This document shows, piece after piece, positions 41,316-50,200 of a DNA stretch of 64,000 nt. The stretch covers positions 124,001 to 188,000 of the forward strand of contig NZ_JODR01000011.1 in assembly GCF_000725885.1 (NCBI RefSeq), written 5' to 3'. Source of the DNA: Streptomyces albus subsp. albus (GTDB taxonomy: Bacteria; Actinomycetota; Actinomycetes; Streptomycetales; Streptomycetaceae). The notes below the pieces were generated by a model. The model did not search any database. It saw only the letters and a program-made list of their open reading frames with translations, and was not told the DNA's origin. Numbering within the stretch: the first letter of the stretch is position 1; each line of letters starts with the position of its first letter. The position numbers and the translations under genes were made by a program.

Positions 41316-42740
41316 TCAGCCGCAGTCGGCCTCGTCGCCGCGCAGGGGCGCCTCGGTGGGGCTGTCCGGGTCGGGGGCGAGGACCTTGCGCACCTTCTGG
41401 TCGGGGTCGCCGATCGTGACCGTCATCCGGGGGCCGTGGTCGGCCTTCTTCACCAGGCGGGCGCCGGGCAGGGCGGCGGCCAGTGAGCGGGCCGACCGGT
41501 CCCAGCCGGGGTCGTAGGTGACGGTGGTGCGGCCGTCGTCGCGGTGCGGCGCGTTGCGGGCGGTGCCGGTGGTGGCGAAGCCGGTCTTGTGCAGGTCCCG
41601 GTCGACACGGGCGCCCAGCCCCTGGCGTCCGGTGGCGTTGGCGACCTCCACCCGGACGGACCGCGGATCGACCTCCACCTGTGGCGGGCCGCCCTTGGAG
41701 GGCTCCGCGGGCCCGGACAGCGGCCGGTCCTCGCGGAGCGACGCGAAGAGCTTCCGGGCCCTGGGGCGGTCCCAGGTGACGGTCGAGCCGAGGCCCGGCA
41801 CCCGGTGGTCGGTGTCGGCCAGCGGGACGGAGGCGAACTCCGAGGAGGCCGGCTCGAACCCGCGCATGGCCTTCCCGAGATCCATCATCTGCTCCGTGCC
41901 GAAGCCCCGGTCGGCACGGACGGACTCCAGCAGGGTGGAGGCCACCTTGTTGAAGCGCACCGGGTTCATCAGCACCCCGGTGTCGGTGGCCCGGTTGATC
42001 ACCGAGGCGAGGAACCGCTGCTGCCGCTTCATCCGGCTCAGGTCGGAGCCGCCGTCCAGGTGCCGGGCCCGGACGTACTGGAGGGCCTGGCCGCCGTCGA
42101 GCTTGGTGGTGCCCTTGGGCAGGTCGAGACCGGAGTAGCTGTCCTTGAGCGGTTCCTCCGTGCACACGGGGACGCCGCCGAGCACGTCGACGGTGTTCAT
42201 GAAGGTCGTGAAGTCGATCTCCAGATAGTGGTCCACGTGCACATCGGTGAGGGATTCGACGGTGCGTACGGTCAGCCCGGGGCCGCCGGCGGTGTACGCC
42301 GCGTTCAGCTTCGCCGGCCGGCCCGGTACCCGTTTGCCGGTGGCGCGGTCCTTGTGGGGCGGCAGCTCGGTGTACGTGTCGCGGGGCAGACTGACGACGG
42401 TGGCCCGGTCGCGGTCGGCCGACAGGTGGACGAGCAGCATCGTGTCGGTGCAGTCGCAGGCGGTGCCGCCCAGGTTGTACCGCTTCTTCTGCTCCTTGGA
42501 GAGCCCGTCGCGGCGGTCGGTCCCCACGACGAGGAAGTTGACGCCGTTGTCGCCCCCGGGCCGCTCCGTCAGCCCTCCGAAGGGGTCCACCCGGCGTACG
42601 TCCGCGCTCAGCCCCGTGACCATCGCGTGTCCGACACCGCCCGCGGCCAGCAGCAGCACCGAGGTGGCCGTGGCGATCCGCAGGCCCCACCGGGGCCTGC
42701 CCTTGCTGGGGGAGGGGGCGCTTCGAGGCAAGGTGGCCAC
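41316..42740 (-). CDS. LytR-CpsA-Psr family ligase with LytR C-terminal domain, copy 2
   Basis: A 474-residue protein; start set at GTG 42740, the last plausible one before the single membrane span (about residues 20-40), with no good ribosome site. The LCP core has FLVVGTDRRDGL, TMLLVHLSADRDRATV, SLPRDTYTELPP, LNAAYTAGGPGL and YVRARHLDGGSDLSRM. Residues ~370-460 form a LytR_C domain (VRVEVANATGRQGLG). Two Cys pairs (ACDCTD, VPVC) may form disulfides. It is divergent from the glycosyltransferase gene that starts at 42921. Confidence 0.9.
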   Translation of the reverse strand: MATLPRSAPSPSKGRPRWGLRIATATSVLLLAAGGVGHAMVTGLSADVRRVDPFGGLTERPGGDNGVNFLVVGTDRRDGLSKEQKKRYNLGGTACDCTDTMLLVHLSADRDRATVVSLPRDTYTELPPHKDRATGKRVPGRPAKLNAAYTAGGPGLTVRTVESLTDVHVDHYLEIDFTTFMNTVDVLGGVPVCTEEPLKDSYSGLDLPKGTTKLDGGQALQYVRARHLDGGSDLSRMKRQQRFLASVINRATDTGVLMNPVRFNKVASTLLESVRADRGFGTEQMMDLGKAMRGFEPASSEFASVPLADTDHRVPGLGSTVTWDRPRARKLFASLREDRPLSGPAEPSKGGPPQVEVDPRSVRVEVANATGRQGLGARVDRDLHKTGFATTGTARNAPHRDDGRTTVTYDPGWDRSARSLAAALPGARLVKKADHGPRMTVTIGDPDQKVRKVLAPDPDSPTEAPLRGDEADCG

Positions 42741-42920
42741 CTTCCGCAGAGAGAAATGAACAGGAGAGGTACTGTCGGTGACGCGTGAGCAACGGAGAGT
42801 CCCCACACTGTATGCCGGTACGATCTCCGGATCGTGCGTACACGCCGTCCCTTCCCGCGGCGGAGCCCGCTGAGGCGCGGGCGTGCGGACCGTTCCCCCG
42901 ATCGCGGTAACGTGAGCGCC

Positions 42921-43982
42921 GTGACTCGCGAGAACCCTGCCACCCCGGACACCCCCGCGGGCGCGGCCCCGCCTCCCGTTTCCGTGATCATGCCGGTGCT
43001 GAACGAGGAGCGGCACTTGCGCAACGCGGTGCACCACATCCTCCAGCAGCGGTACGACGGTGAGCTGGAGGTCGTCATCGCACTGGGGCCCTCCACGGAC
43101 CGCACGGACGAGATCGCCGCCGAGCTGGTCGCCGAGGACCCGCGCGTGCACACGGTGCCCAACCCCACGGGCCGCACCCCGGCCGGACTGAACGCCGCGA
43201 TCAAGGCGTCCCGGCACCCGGTGGTGGTCCGGGTGGACGGGCACGGCATGCTCTCGGCCGACTACATCGCCACCGCGGTGCGGCTCCTGGAGGAGACCGG
43301 CGCGGCCAACGTGGGCGGCATCATGCACGCGGAGGGGGAGAACGCCTGGGAGGACGCGGTCGCCGCGGCGATGACGTCCAGGATCGGCGTGGGCAACGCC
43401 GCCTTCCACACCGGCGGCGCCGCCGGCCAGGCCGAAACGGTGTACCTGGGCGTCTTCCGCCGCGAGGTGCTGGAACAACAGGGCGGCTACAACGAGGAGT
43501 TCATCCGGGCCCAGGACTGGGAGCTGAACTACCGCATCCGCGAGGCGGGCGGGCTCATCTGGTTCTCGCCCGAGCTGCGGGTCTCCTACCGTCCCCGGCC
43601 CAGCGTGCGCGCCCTGGCCAAGCAGTACAAGAACTACGGACGTTGGCGGCACGTGGTGGCCCGCTACCACTCCGGTTCCATCAATCTGCGCTACCTGGCG
43701 CCGCCGGTCGCCGTGTGCGCCATCGCGGCGGGCCTCGTGGTGGGGGCGGCCGTCACCCCGTGGGGGCTGGTGGTGCCCGGCGGTTATCTGGCGGCGATCG
43801 TCGCCGGGTCGCTGCCCGCCGGCAAGGGGCTGCCGCTCAAGGCCCGGGCGCAGATCCCCCTGGCGCTGGCCACCATGCACATGTCCTGGGGCTGGGGTTT
43901 TCTGACCAGCCCGAAGAAGCTGGCCCGCAAGGTCATCGCCAGCCGCCGTGAGCCGGTACTGACCGCGCAACAGGCACAGTGA
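42921..43982 (+). CDS. Family 2 glycosyltransferase
   Basis: A 353-residue membrane-associated GT-A enzyme. GTG 42921 lies seven bases after a TAACGT -10-like box, which suggests a leaderless message; GTG 42912 is an alternative. Motifs are VSVIMPVLNEERHL, the metal/nucleotide motif VVRVDGHGML, and the acceptor loop FIRAQDWELNYRI (ED/QDW). The C-terminal third has two or three hydrophobic spans. It probably makes a polyprenyl-linked or envelope glycan; its place among five LCP genes suggests a role in the chains they attach. Confidence 0.88.
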   Translation: MTRENPATPDTPAGAAPPPVSVIMPVLNEERHLRNAVHHILQQRYDGELEVVIALGPSTDRTDEIAAELVAEDPRVHTVPNPTGRTPAGLNAAIKASRHPVVVRVDGHGMLSADYIATAVRLLEETGAANVGGIMHAEGENAWEDAVAAAMTSRIGVGNAAFHTGGAAGQAETVYLGVFRREVLEQQGGYNEEFIRAQDWELNYRIREAGGLIWFSPELRVSYRPRPSVRALAKQYKNYGRWRHVVARYHSGSINLRYLAPPVAVCAIAAGLVVGAAVTPWGLVVPGGYLAAIVAGSLPAGKGLPLKARAQIPLALATMHMSWGWGFLTSPKKLARKVIASRREPVLTAQQAQ

Positions 43983-44004
43983 CCCCGCGCGGGCGACCCG
44001 CGTC

Positions 44005-44059
44005 CGGCCACATGTAAGGGGCGCCCTCTCCCAGGGAGGGCGCCCCTTACATGTGGCCG
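44005..44059. terminator. 24-bp perfect hairpin terminator
   Basis: Arms 44005-44028 and 44036-44059 are exact complements (core GTAAGGGGCGCCCTC) with a 7-base loop. It is symmetric and lies between the converging glycosyltransferase and LCP copy 3 genes. The rest of the 225-base gap shows nothing else. Confidence 0.9.
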
Positions 44060-44207
44060 CTCACCTTGCGGGGCCGTTTCCCGGCCGCCGCCGGCGGGGT
44101 CCGGAGGTCACCGGGCACGGTCCGGCCTCGTCACCGGCACGGCACGGCCGCGTCACCGGGTGGGCCCGACGAACGTGACCGCCGCCCTGTGCCGTCCGGG
44201 CGGCTGT

Positions 44208-45953
44208 TCACCAGGTGTAGTTCGGATTGATCTCCATGCAGGCCTTCTTGTCGTCGCCCCGCAGTGCGTCCGCGCTGTCCGGCGCCTTGTGGCTCTCCTT
44301 GTCGCCGTCTTTCTCCGTGCCCCCGCCGGACGCGGGGTAGGCGTTGCCCTCCCGCCAGTCGGCACCGATCACCAGGGTCACCCTCTGGACGCCCGAGGAG
44401 TGCTTGACGAGCCGCTCGGGGATGCCCAGCGCCTTGGCGACGGCCAGTGCGTCGCCCCGCTGTTCGGCCTGGGCGTAGCGGATGGTGGTGTCCGCCTGCG
44501 ACTGGGGCGTCTGGTCGGCCACCGCCTGGCTGAAGCCCTTGCGGGCCAGTTCGCCCGCCACGACGCTCGCCCGGCCCGTCACCGGCCGCTGGAGCGCGGT
44601 GCCGGTGCCGTTCATCACGCTCACGGGGATCTCGGCCTTCGGCCGGGACGGCTCCGTCGGCTGGGCCGACTTGCTCGCCTCGGCCTTCTTCTTGTCCTTG
44701 CCGTCGAGGGCCACGTCGTTGCGCATCAGGGAGAAGATCTGCTGCGCGTCACCCTCCTTCGGCACCACGTAACTGCCGCCGGGGCCGTACGTCCAGGGCA
44801 TGGTGGCCATGGTGATGCGCTTGGTCGGGACGCGCTTGAGGTCGTTGCCCAGGTCGTAGAGCTTCTTGACGGAGCCGATGCCCTTGTCCACCGTGAGGGC
44901 CTCGGTCGCCGCCTCCGCCAGCTGGCGCAGCTTTCCCGGGTCCGTGAGCTTGGTGCCCGCCTTCAGCTGGCGGACCATCGAGTTCATGTACATGTGCTGC
45001 GCCTTGGCGCGGCCTATGTCGGTGCCGTCCCCGAATCCGTGCCGGGTCCGCAGCCAGCTGAGTGCCTGCTCGCCCTTGATGACGGATTCGCCCTTCTTGA
45101 GTTTCAATTTGGACTTCGGGTCGTGCACGTTCTGGTTCACGCACACGGGGACGCCGCCCACCGCGTCGGCCATGGAGACGACACCCGAGAAGTCGATCAT
45201 CATGAAGTGGTCGACGGGGATGCCCGTCAACTCCTCCCAGGTGGCCACGGTGCAGCCCGGACCGCCGTGCTGGAGGCTGGTGTTGATCTTGTCGACCGTC
45301 TCCGGATAGACCTTCCCGTCCTCCGGGTCGGTGCACTTGGGGATCGTCGTCCGTGTGTCACGCGGGATCGACAGGACCGACATGTTGCTGCGGTCGGCCG
45401 AGACGTGCAGCAGCATCTGCACATCGGCCAGCGGCGGCCGGTCCCGGTCGGCGCGGGAGCCGCCCAGCCGGATGTTCTCCTTGGACGCGCGCGAGTCGGA
45501 GCCCAGCAGCAGGATGTTCAGCGGCGTCTGGCCGTCGGCGTTGGGGTCCGCCTTGTCGAGCTTGCTGTCGCCGAGGTTGAGGTCGTCCTTGTCCAGGTTG
45601 CCGTTCAGGTGCTGGTAGTAGAGATAGCCCGCTCCCGCGGTGCCGAGTATGAGCACCGCCAGCACGGTGGCCGACCAGCGCAGGACGCGCCGCCGCCGCT
45701 TCGCCCGCGGCGCACCGCGTGTGCCGGCGCCACCGGACCCCGCGGCCTCGGCGGTGCGGGCGGAGGACGACGGCGCGGGCTTCGCCGGTTCCGCGGCACG
45801 GTGGCCCCTGCGGGCCGGATCGGCGTGCCGGCCGCCGGGCGCCCCCGACGCGTCGGAGCGGTCCTCGTACAGGCTCTCGTCCCAGCCGCGGTCGGCGGCG
45901 CTGGGGGCGCCGTCCCGTGCCCCCTCACTGCCGTCGGTACGGTACTGCCGCAC
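44208..45953 (-). CDS. LytR-CpsA-Psr family ligase with LytR C-terminal domain, copy 3
   Basis: A 581-residue protein, GTG 45953 after GGGGAGG. The cytoplasmic leader of ~90 residues is rich in Arg, Asp and Ala and ends with RAKRRRR. The membrane span is about residues 90-110. The LCP core includes LLLGSDSRASK, VQMLLHVSADRSNMSV, SIPRDTRTTIP, KINTSLQHGGPGC and LSWLRTRHGFGDGTDIGR. A LytR_C domain (VSVMNGTGTALQRP) follows, then a Ser/Lys/Asp-rich tail. It is directly downstream of copy 4 with a 69-base gap, so the two are probably cotranscribed. Confidence 0.9.
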   Translation of the reverse strand: MRQYRTDGSEGARDGAPSAADRGWDESLYEDRSDASGAPGGRHADPARRGHRAAEPAKPAPSSSARTAEAAGSGGAGTRGAPRAKRRRRVLRWSATVLAVLILGTAGAGYLYYQHLNGNLDKDDLNLGDSKLDKADPNADGQTPLNILLLGSDSRASKENIRLGGSRADRDRPPLADVQMLLHVSADRSNMSVLSIPRDTRTTIPKCTDPEDGKVYPETVDKINTSLQHGGPGCTVATWEELTGIPVDHFMMIDFSGVVSMADAVGGVPVCVNQNVHDPKSKLKLKKGESVIKGEQALSWLRTRHGFGDGTDIGRAKAQHMYMNSMVRQLKAGTKLTDPGKLRQLAEAATEALTVDKGIGSVKKLYDLGNDLKRVPTKRITMATMPWTYGPGGSYVVPKEGDAQQIFSLMRNDVALDGKDKKKAEASKSAQPTEPSRPKAEIPVSVMNGTGTALQRPVTGRASVVAGELARKGFSQAVADQTPQSQADTTIRYAQAEQRGDALAVAKALGIPERLVKHSSGVQRVTLVIGADWREGNAYPASGGGTEKDGDKESHKAPDSADALRGDDKKACMEINPNYTW

Positions 45954-46022
45954 GGGACCTCCCCGGGGTACTCACGTCGTGCTGTGGCCGGCACCCGGCG
46001 GGACGCGCCGGCGGGGTGGACG

Positions 46023-47846
46023 TCACTTCGCGCATACGTTCTTGTCGCCGGCGTTGACCTTCTCGACCCCGGGCGGCGCCTTGTCGGAACCGTCGACCGG
46101 CTCGCCGGGTGCGGTGAAGTCCTTGCCGAGTGTCAGCGTCATGCTCGTTCCCGATCCGGTGCCGGCCGTCTTCTTGAGCGCCGACGCCGACAGCTTCAGC
46201 ATGTGCGCGAGCCGGTTCGCCTGCTCTTCCTGGCCGGAGGTGTACTGCAACGTCGTCCGGTCCTGGGCGGGTGCGTTGCCGCCGGAGGCCGCGTTGCCCG
46301 CACCCTCGTCCAGCAGCCACTGGGCCGTCGCCGCGGCGGCCTGGGCGGGGCCGCCGCCGTTGCGCACGGAGACATCCACCTCGGAGGCGGGCGCCATCTC
46401 GCCCTTCGGTTTCGCCGATTTCTTCTTCTTGCCCTTGTCCGTCTTGGTCAGGGACTTGTCCTCCCGGACCATCTCGAACAACGGCTCCGCCTTCGCCCTG
46501 TTCAGTACGACGGTCGCGGGGTCCTGCGGGTTGTCCACGACGGGCACCGTGGTGAAGGTGATCTTGTCGGTGTTGACCCGCTTGAGGTCGTTGGCCAGGT
46601 CCATCAGCTTCTTGACGCTGCCGATGCCGGTGTCCACCGTCAGCGCCTTGGTGGCCGCGTCGCTCAGCTTGAACAGCTTCGAGGGGTTGGTGAGCGTGTC
46701 CCCGGACTTCATCTTGCGGATCATCGACGAGAGGAACTGCTGCTGGAGCTTGATCCGGCTCAGGTCGCTGCCGAAGCCCACCGAGTGCCGGGTACGGACG
46801 AACGCGAGCGCCTGCTCGCCCTTGACCGTGTGCCGCCCCGCCTTCAGCTTCAGATGCGACTTGGGGTCGTTGATGTCCTTGCCCGCGCACACCTCGACAC
46901 CGCCCACCGCGGTGGACAGCTCCTTGACCGCGTTGAAGTCGGCCATCATGAAGTGGTCGATCTCCACACCGGTCAGCTTCTCCACGGTGCGCCAGGTGCA
47001 GCCGGGGTCCCGGTTCTCCTGGCCCAGACTGGTGTTGAACCGTACCCCCTGCTCGGCGGGCACCACCCGCTTGGTGCCCTTCTCGTCCGTGGTCTCGCAC
47101 TCGGGGATGTCGGTGATCATGTCGCGCGGAATGGACAGCGCGGTGGCGTTGGTGCGGTCCTCGGAGACGTGGAAGAGGAACGTGGTGTCCGCGTGGCCGA
47201 CGCTGCCGGCGTCGCCGTAACCGGTGTTGCCCTTGCCCTCACGGGCGTCGGTGCCGATCACGAGGATGTTGACCGGGCCGTTCTTGACCGCGGGGTTCTC
47301 CTCGCCGACGTCCACCTTGTTGATGTTGCCGTTGAGCCGCTGGTAGACCACGACGCCGCCGACACAGCCCGCCACCAGGAGGAAGCCGACGACGCCACCG
47401 CCGATCCGCAGCGTCTTCTGCTTCTTCGACAGCCGCCGCTTGGCCTTCCGCCGGCCGCGTCCGCCGCTGCCCCGGCCGTCGGCCGCGGAGCGCTCGGAGG
47501 CACGGGCGCGGCGCTGCGCCGGCAGCTTGGCCTCCGCACGCCGGGCGGAGCGGGAGCCGGCCCGGTCGCCGGAGCGGCTCCGCCCGCCGGAGCGGCCCCC
47601 CGAGCCGGACCGCCGGCCCGCCGAGGCGGCCTCCTCGGACGTACCGGCCTCGGAAGGTGTGGCGGCGTCCTCGTCGGGGGAGGATCGTCTCTGACGCGGG
47701 GCGGAGGTGCGGCGGTTGCCGTACTGACTGGGGGAGTCGTCGGCGACGGGGTTCAGTCGCAGCTCGTAGCTGCCGGTGTTCGGGTTGAACACCCACTGAT
47801 CCGCGGGATCGACATCTCCCGCGTGCCCACGGCCTTGCGCGTCCAC
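46023..47846 (-). CDS. LytR-CpsA-Psr family ligase with LytR C-terminal domain, copy 4
   Basis: A 607-residue protein, GTG 47846 with GGAGGA about 12 bases upstream. The cytoplasmic part is unusually long (about 150 residues), Arg/Ser/Gly-rich, and begins with WVFNPNTGSYELRL, a short motif that also occurs in other actinobacterial LCP proteins as far as I recall. The span is about residues 150-170. The LCP core has LVIGTDAREGKGN, SIPRDMITDIPE, and FVRTRHSVGFGSDLSRI. A LytR_C domain (VDVSVRNGGGPAQAAA) closes the protein. Confidence 0.9.
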   Translation of the reverse strand: MDAQGRGHAGDVDPADQWVFNPNTGSYELRLNPVADDSPSQYGNRRTSAPRQRRSSPDEDAATPSEAGTSEEAASAGRRSGSGGRSGGRSRSGDRAGSRSARRAEAKLPAQRRARASERSAADGRGSGGRGRRKAKRRLSKKQKTLRIGGGVVGFLLVAGCVGGVVVYQRLNGNINKVDVGEENPAVKNGPVNILVIGTDAREGKGNTGYGDAGSVGHADTTFLFHVSEDRTNATALSIPRDMITDIPECETTDEKGTKRVVPAEQGVRFNTSLGQENRDPGCTWRTVEKLTGVEIDHFMMADFNAVKELSTAVGGVEVCAGKDINDPKSHLKLKAGRHTVKGEQALAFVRTRHSVGFGSDLSRIKLQQQFLSSMIRKMKSGDTLTNPSKLFKLSDAATKALTVDTGIGSVKKLMDLANDLKRVNTDKITFTTVPVVDNPQDPATVVLNRAKAEPLFEMVREDKSLTKTDKGKKKKSAKPKGEMAPASEVDVSVRNGGGPAQAAAATAQWLLDEGAGNAASGGNAPAQDRTTLQYTSGQEEQANRLAHMLKLSASALKKTAGTGSGTSMTLTLGKDFTAPGEPVDGSDKAPPGVEKVNAGDKNVCAK

Positions 47847-47994
47847 GATTGCGTAAGTCCTCCATAGAACCGGCTGCTGATAGCCGCCCCGGGGCCGGCC
47901 GGAGCGCTCACACTATCCGGCAGGTTCGGCGGCTAGCGACGCCGGTGACAAATTCCTTGCGGCCAGAAACGGTCAATTCGCCTCATTCTCAGCG

Positions 47995-49167
47995 TCATTC
48001 GTTCGTGCAGATCGCCGCGTCGGCCGTTGTTCCCTGATAGGGGACGTCTGTCCCGTCCGCCCCCTCATCCGCCACTCCGTTCTTCTCTTTCCCGGTCTTC
48101 CTCTTCTCGTTCACGGATACCGGCTGGTCGGTGCGGAGCTTGGTGAACAGCGCCTCTGCGGCGGGGCGTACCAGCTCATCGCGATTGATGTCCGGTTCGT
48201 ACGGTTGTCTGGGCACCGTAAGAAATCGGATGTGATCCTGTGGGATATCCCGCACACTCTGTGCGAGTTCGTACAGCTCGGAGAGGGAATCCAGCCCGGA
48301 ATCCGCAGTGAGTGACGAGGTCGCCGCATCCAGCACCGGATAGGCACGGGTCGGATTCAGCAGTACACCGTCACTGCGCACCTTCTTCACGAGAGATCCC
48401 AGAAAGCGCTGCTGACGTTCGATGCGTTGAGTATCGCTTCCGTTACCCAAACCGTGCCGGGCGCGCACGTATCCGAGGGCGTCCTCCCCGTGCAGCGTCT
48501 GCCGCCCGGCCGGAAGGTCGAGCTTCGCCTCCCGGTCGTGCACCGGCTTCGACAGGCAGACCTCCACCCCGCCGACCGCGTCGACCATCTTCTTGAAGCC
48601 CCGGAAGTCCACGACGAGATGGTGGTCGACGCGGATGTCCGTCATCTTCTCCACCGTGCGGATCGCACAGGCCGCACCGCCGGTCTGGAACGCCCAGTTG
48701 AACTGCGCGAACCGCGCCGGACTCGTGGAACCGTCGGGCTGCCGACAGCCGGGGATGTCCACCATCAGATCGCGGGGTATCGACATCGCCGTCGCGCTGT
48801 CCCGGTCGGCCGCTATGTGCAGCAGGATCGCCGTGTCCGACCGCTCGGAACCCTCGTCCCTGCCGTACGCGCCGTTGCCGTCGCCCCGGTTGTCGCTGCC
48901 CAGCAGCAGGATGTTCTCCGCCTCACCCGCCTCCTTCGCGGGGGCGGGCCGTTCCTTCTCGTACGGCGCCAGCGCGTGCGCGGCGCCCGAGTCGGTGCGG
49001 ATGTTGCCCTCCAGCCGCTGGTAGAGGGTCCAGCCGGTGGCCGCCACGGCCAGGACGAGGCCGGAGGCGGCCAGTGCGGCCCAGCGCAGCCAGCGGCGCC
49101 GCCGAGGGCGGACGGATGCCGTGGTGGGTGCGCCGGAGGCGGTCTTTTTGCGGTCCGGATCGGTCAC
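47995..49167 (-). CDS. LytR-CpsA-Psr family ligase, copy 5
   Basis: A 390-residue LCP protein without a LytR_C domain, GTG 49167 with GAGGGATG upstream. A short basic tail and span (about residues 28-48) precede the core: ILLLGSDNRGDGN, ILLHIAADRDSATAM, SIPRDLMVDIPG, FAQFNWAFQTGGAACA, YVRARHGLGNGSDTQRI. The last ~150 codons use visibly more A/T-ending codons than the first half and than the neighbouring LCP genes. It precedes copy 4 by 148 bases. The 217 bases upstream to the TIGR03089 gene have no other feature. Confidence 0.9.
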   Translation of the reverse strand: MTDPDRKKTASGAPTTASVRPRRRRWLRWAALAASGLVLAVAATGWTLYQRLEGNIRTDSGAAHALAPYEKERPAPAKEAGEAENILLLGSDNRGDGNGAYGRDEGSERSDTAILLHIAADRDSATAMSIPRDLMVDIPGCRQPDGSTSPARFAQFNWAFQTGGAACAIRTVEKMTDIRVDHHLVVDFRGFKKMVDAVGGVEVCLSKPVHDREAKLDLPAGRQTLHGEDALGYVRARHGLGNGSDTQRIERQQRFLGSLVKKVRSDGVLLNPTRAYPVLDAATSSLTADSGLDSLSELYELAQSVRDIPQDHIRFLTVPRQPYEPDINRDELVRPAAEALFTKLRTDQPVSVNEKRKTGKEKNGVADEGADGTDVPYQGTTADAAICTNE

Positions 49168-49384
49168 GGCTGGTCATCCCTCGCGTCCCTTGGCGTCAGG
49201 CCGTACACACGTACGGGCGCGCCGGTCACGAGAACAGACGAACGAAACCGGCCCATGGTTGTACGCGAGTACGAGAGGGACGGATGTGCTTGCGGCAGGG
49301 CCGCAGCCGCTGTCCTCGGGCAGGAGCCTGCTTGGGCGGACCGCCCGGCCGGTGGGCCGCCCCCATCGGCCGGGCGCGAGGGAG

Positions 49385-50140
49385 TCAGGCGGCCGTGTGG
49401 GTCACCCGTTCGTTCTCCACGCGCTGTTCGAGGGAGGCGGCGTCCAGCCGCTCCAGCCGCGGCGCCAGCACCACCGAGCCGCCGGCCGCCAGCGGGGCCA
49501 GCAGCCCGGCGCTGAGCCCCTCCCAGCCGTCGTAGGGCAGCGCGGACAGCAGCCGCGAGCCGGGCTCCAGCCCCCGTGCCGCCGCGTCCTGGCGGGTCCG
49601 CTCCACCGCCTGCGCTCCCGTCAGCTCGCTGCCGTCCGGCAGGGCGAGGGCCGGTGCGTCCGGGTCGACGGGCGCGTACGGGACGAAGCGGTCGCCCTGT
49701 CCGGGCACCTCGACCGCGTAGTCCGTGAACCCCTCCGGCGGCTGCGGGAAGCGCCCGCCCAGCGGTCGCAGGCTCAGTGCGACCCGCTCCCCGGGGCAGG
49801 ACCGCGCGGCGTCGAGCGTGTCGGGACCGCTGACCACCAAGTCGGCGGCGGACGGATCACCCGTCAGGTCGGTGACGACGCCCACCGATGCGCAGGCCAG
49901 CACCCAGACGGCGGTCTGCCAGTGGGCGGGCAGCAGCAGCGCGAGCCGGTCGCCCGGTTCGGCCGACAGCTCGTCCTGGAGCAGGTTCGCCGTCTTCGCC
50001 ACCCAGTTGTCGAAGGTCGTGACGGACAGTTCGACCCGTTCGCCCGTGGCGTCGTCGTAGTACGTCACCAGCGGACGTGACGGGTCGTCGGACAGGGCGG
50101 CCGACAGCAGGCCGGCCAGGGTGCGGTCAGTGGCGTTCAT
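49385..50140 (-). CDS. TIGR03089 family protein (AMP-binding-like fragment)
   Basis: A 251-residue protein. ATG 50140 is preferred because the open frame before it lacks family sequence. It matches the actinobacterial TIGR03089 family, which looks like the N-terminal half of an adenylate-forming enzyme: VTYYDDATGERVELSVTTFDNW, LALLLPAHWQTAVWVLACAS, then SALPYDGWEGLSAGLLAPLA and GGSVVLAPRLE. The catalytic P-loop TSGTTGxPKG is not evident, so it probably binds but does not activate an acyl group. Its biological role is unknown. Confidence 0.82.
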   Translation of the reverse strand: MNATDRTLAGLLSAALSDDPSRPLVTYYDDATGERVELSVTTFDNWVAKTANLLQDELSAEPGDRLALLLPAHWQTAVWVLACASVGVVTDLTGDPSAADLVVSGPDTLDAARSCPGERVALSLRPLGGRFPQPPEGFTDYAVEVPGQGDRFVPYAPVDPDAPALALPDGSELTGAQAVERTRQDAAARGLEPGSRLLSALPYDGWEGLSAGLLAPLAAGGSVVLAPRLERLDAASLEQRVENERVTHTAA

Positions 50141-50200
50141 CCGGGTCAGCGTACGCCTGCGTCCGCCTGGCGGTGCGGTATTGGACACCGATGATCCGAT

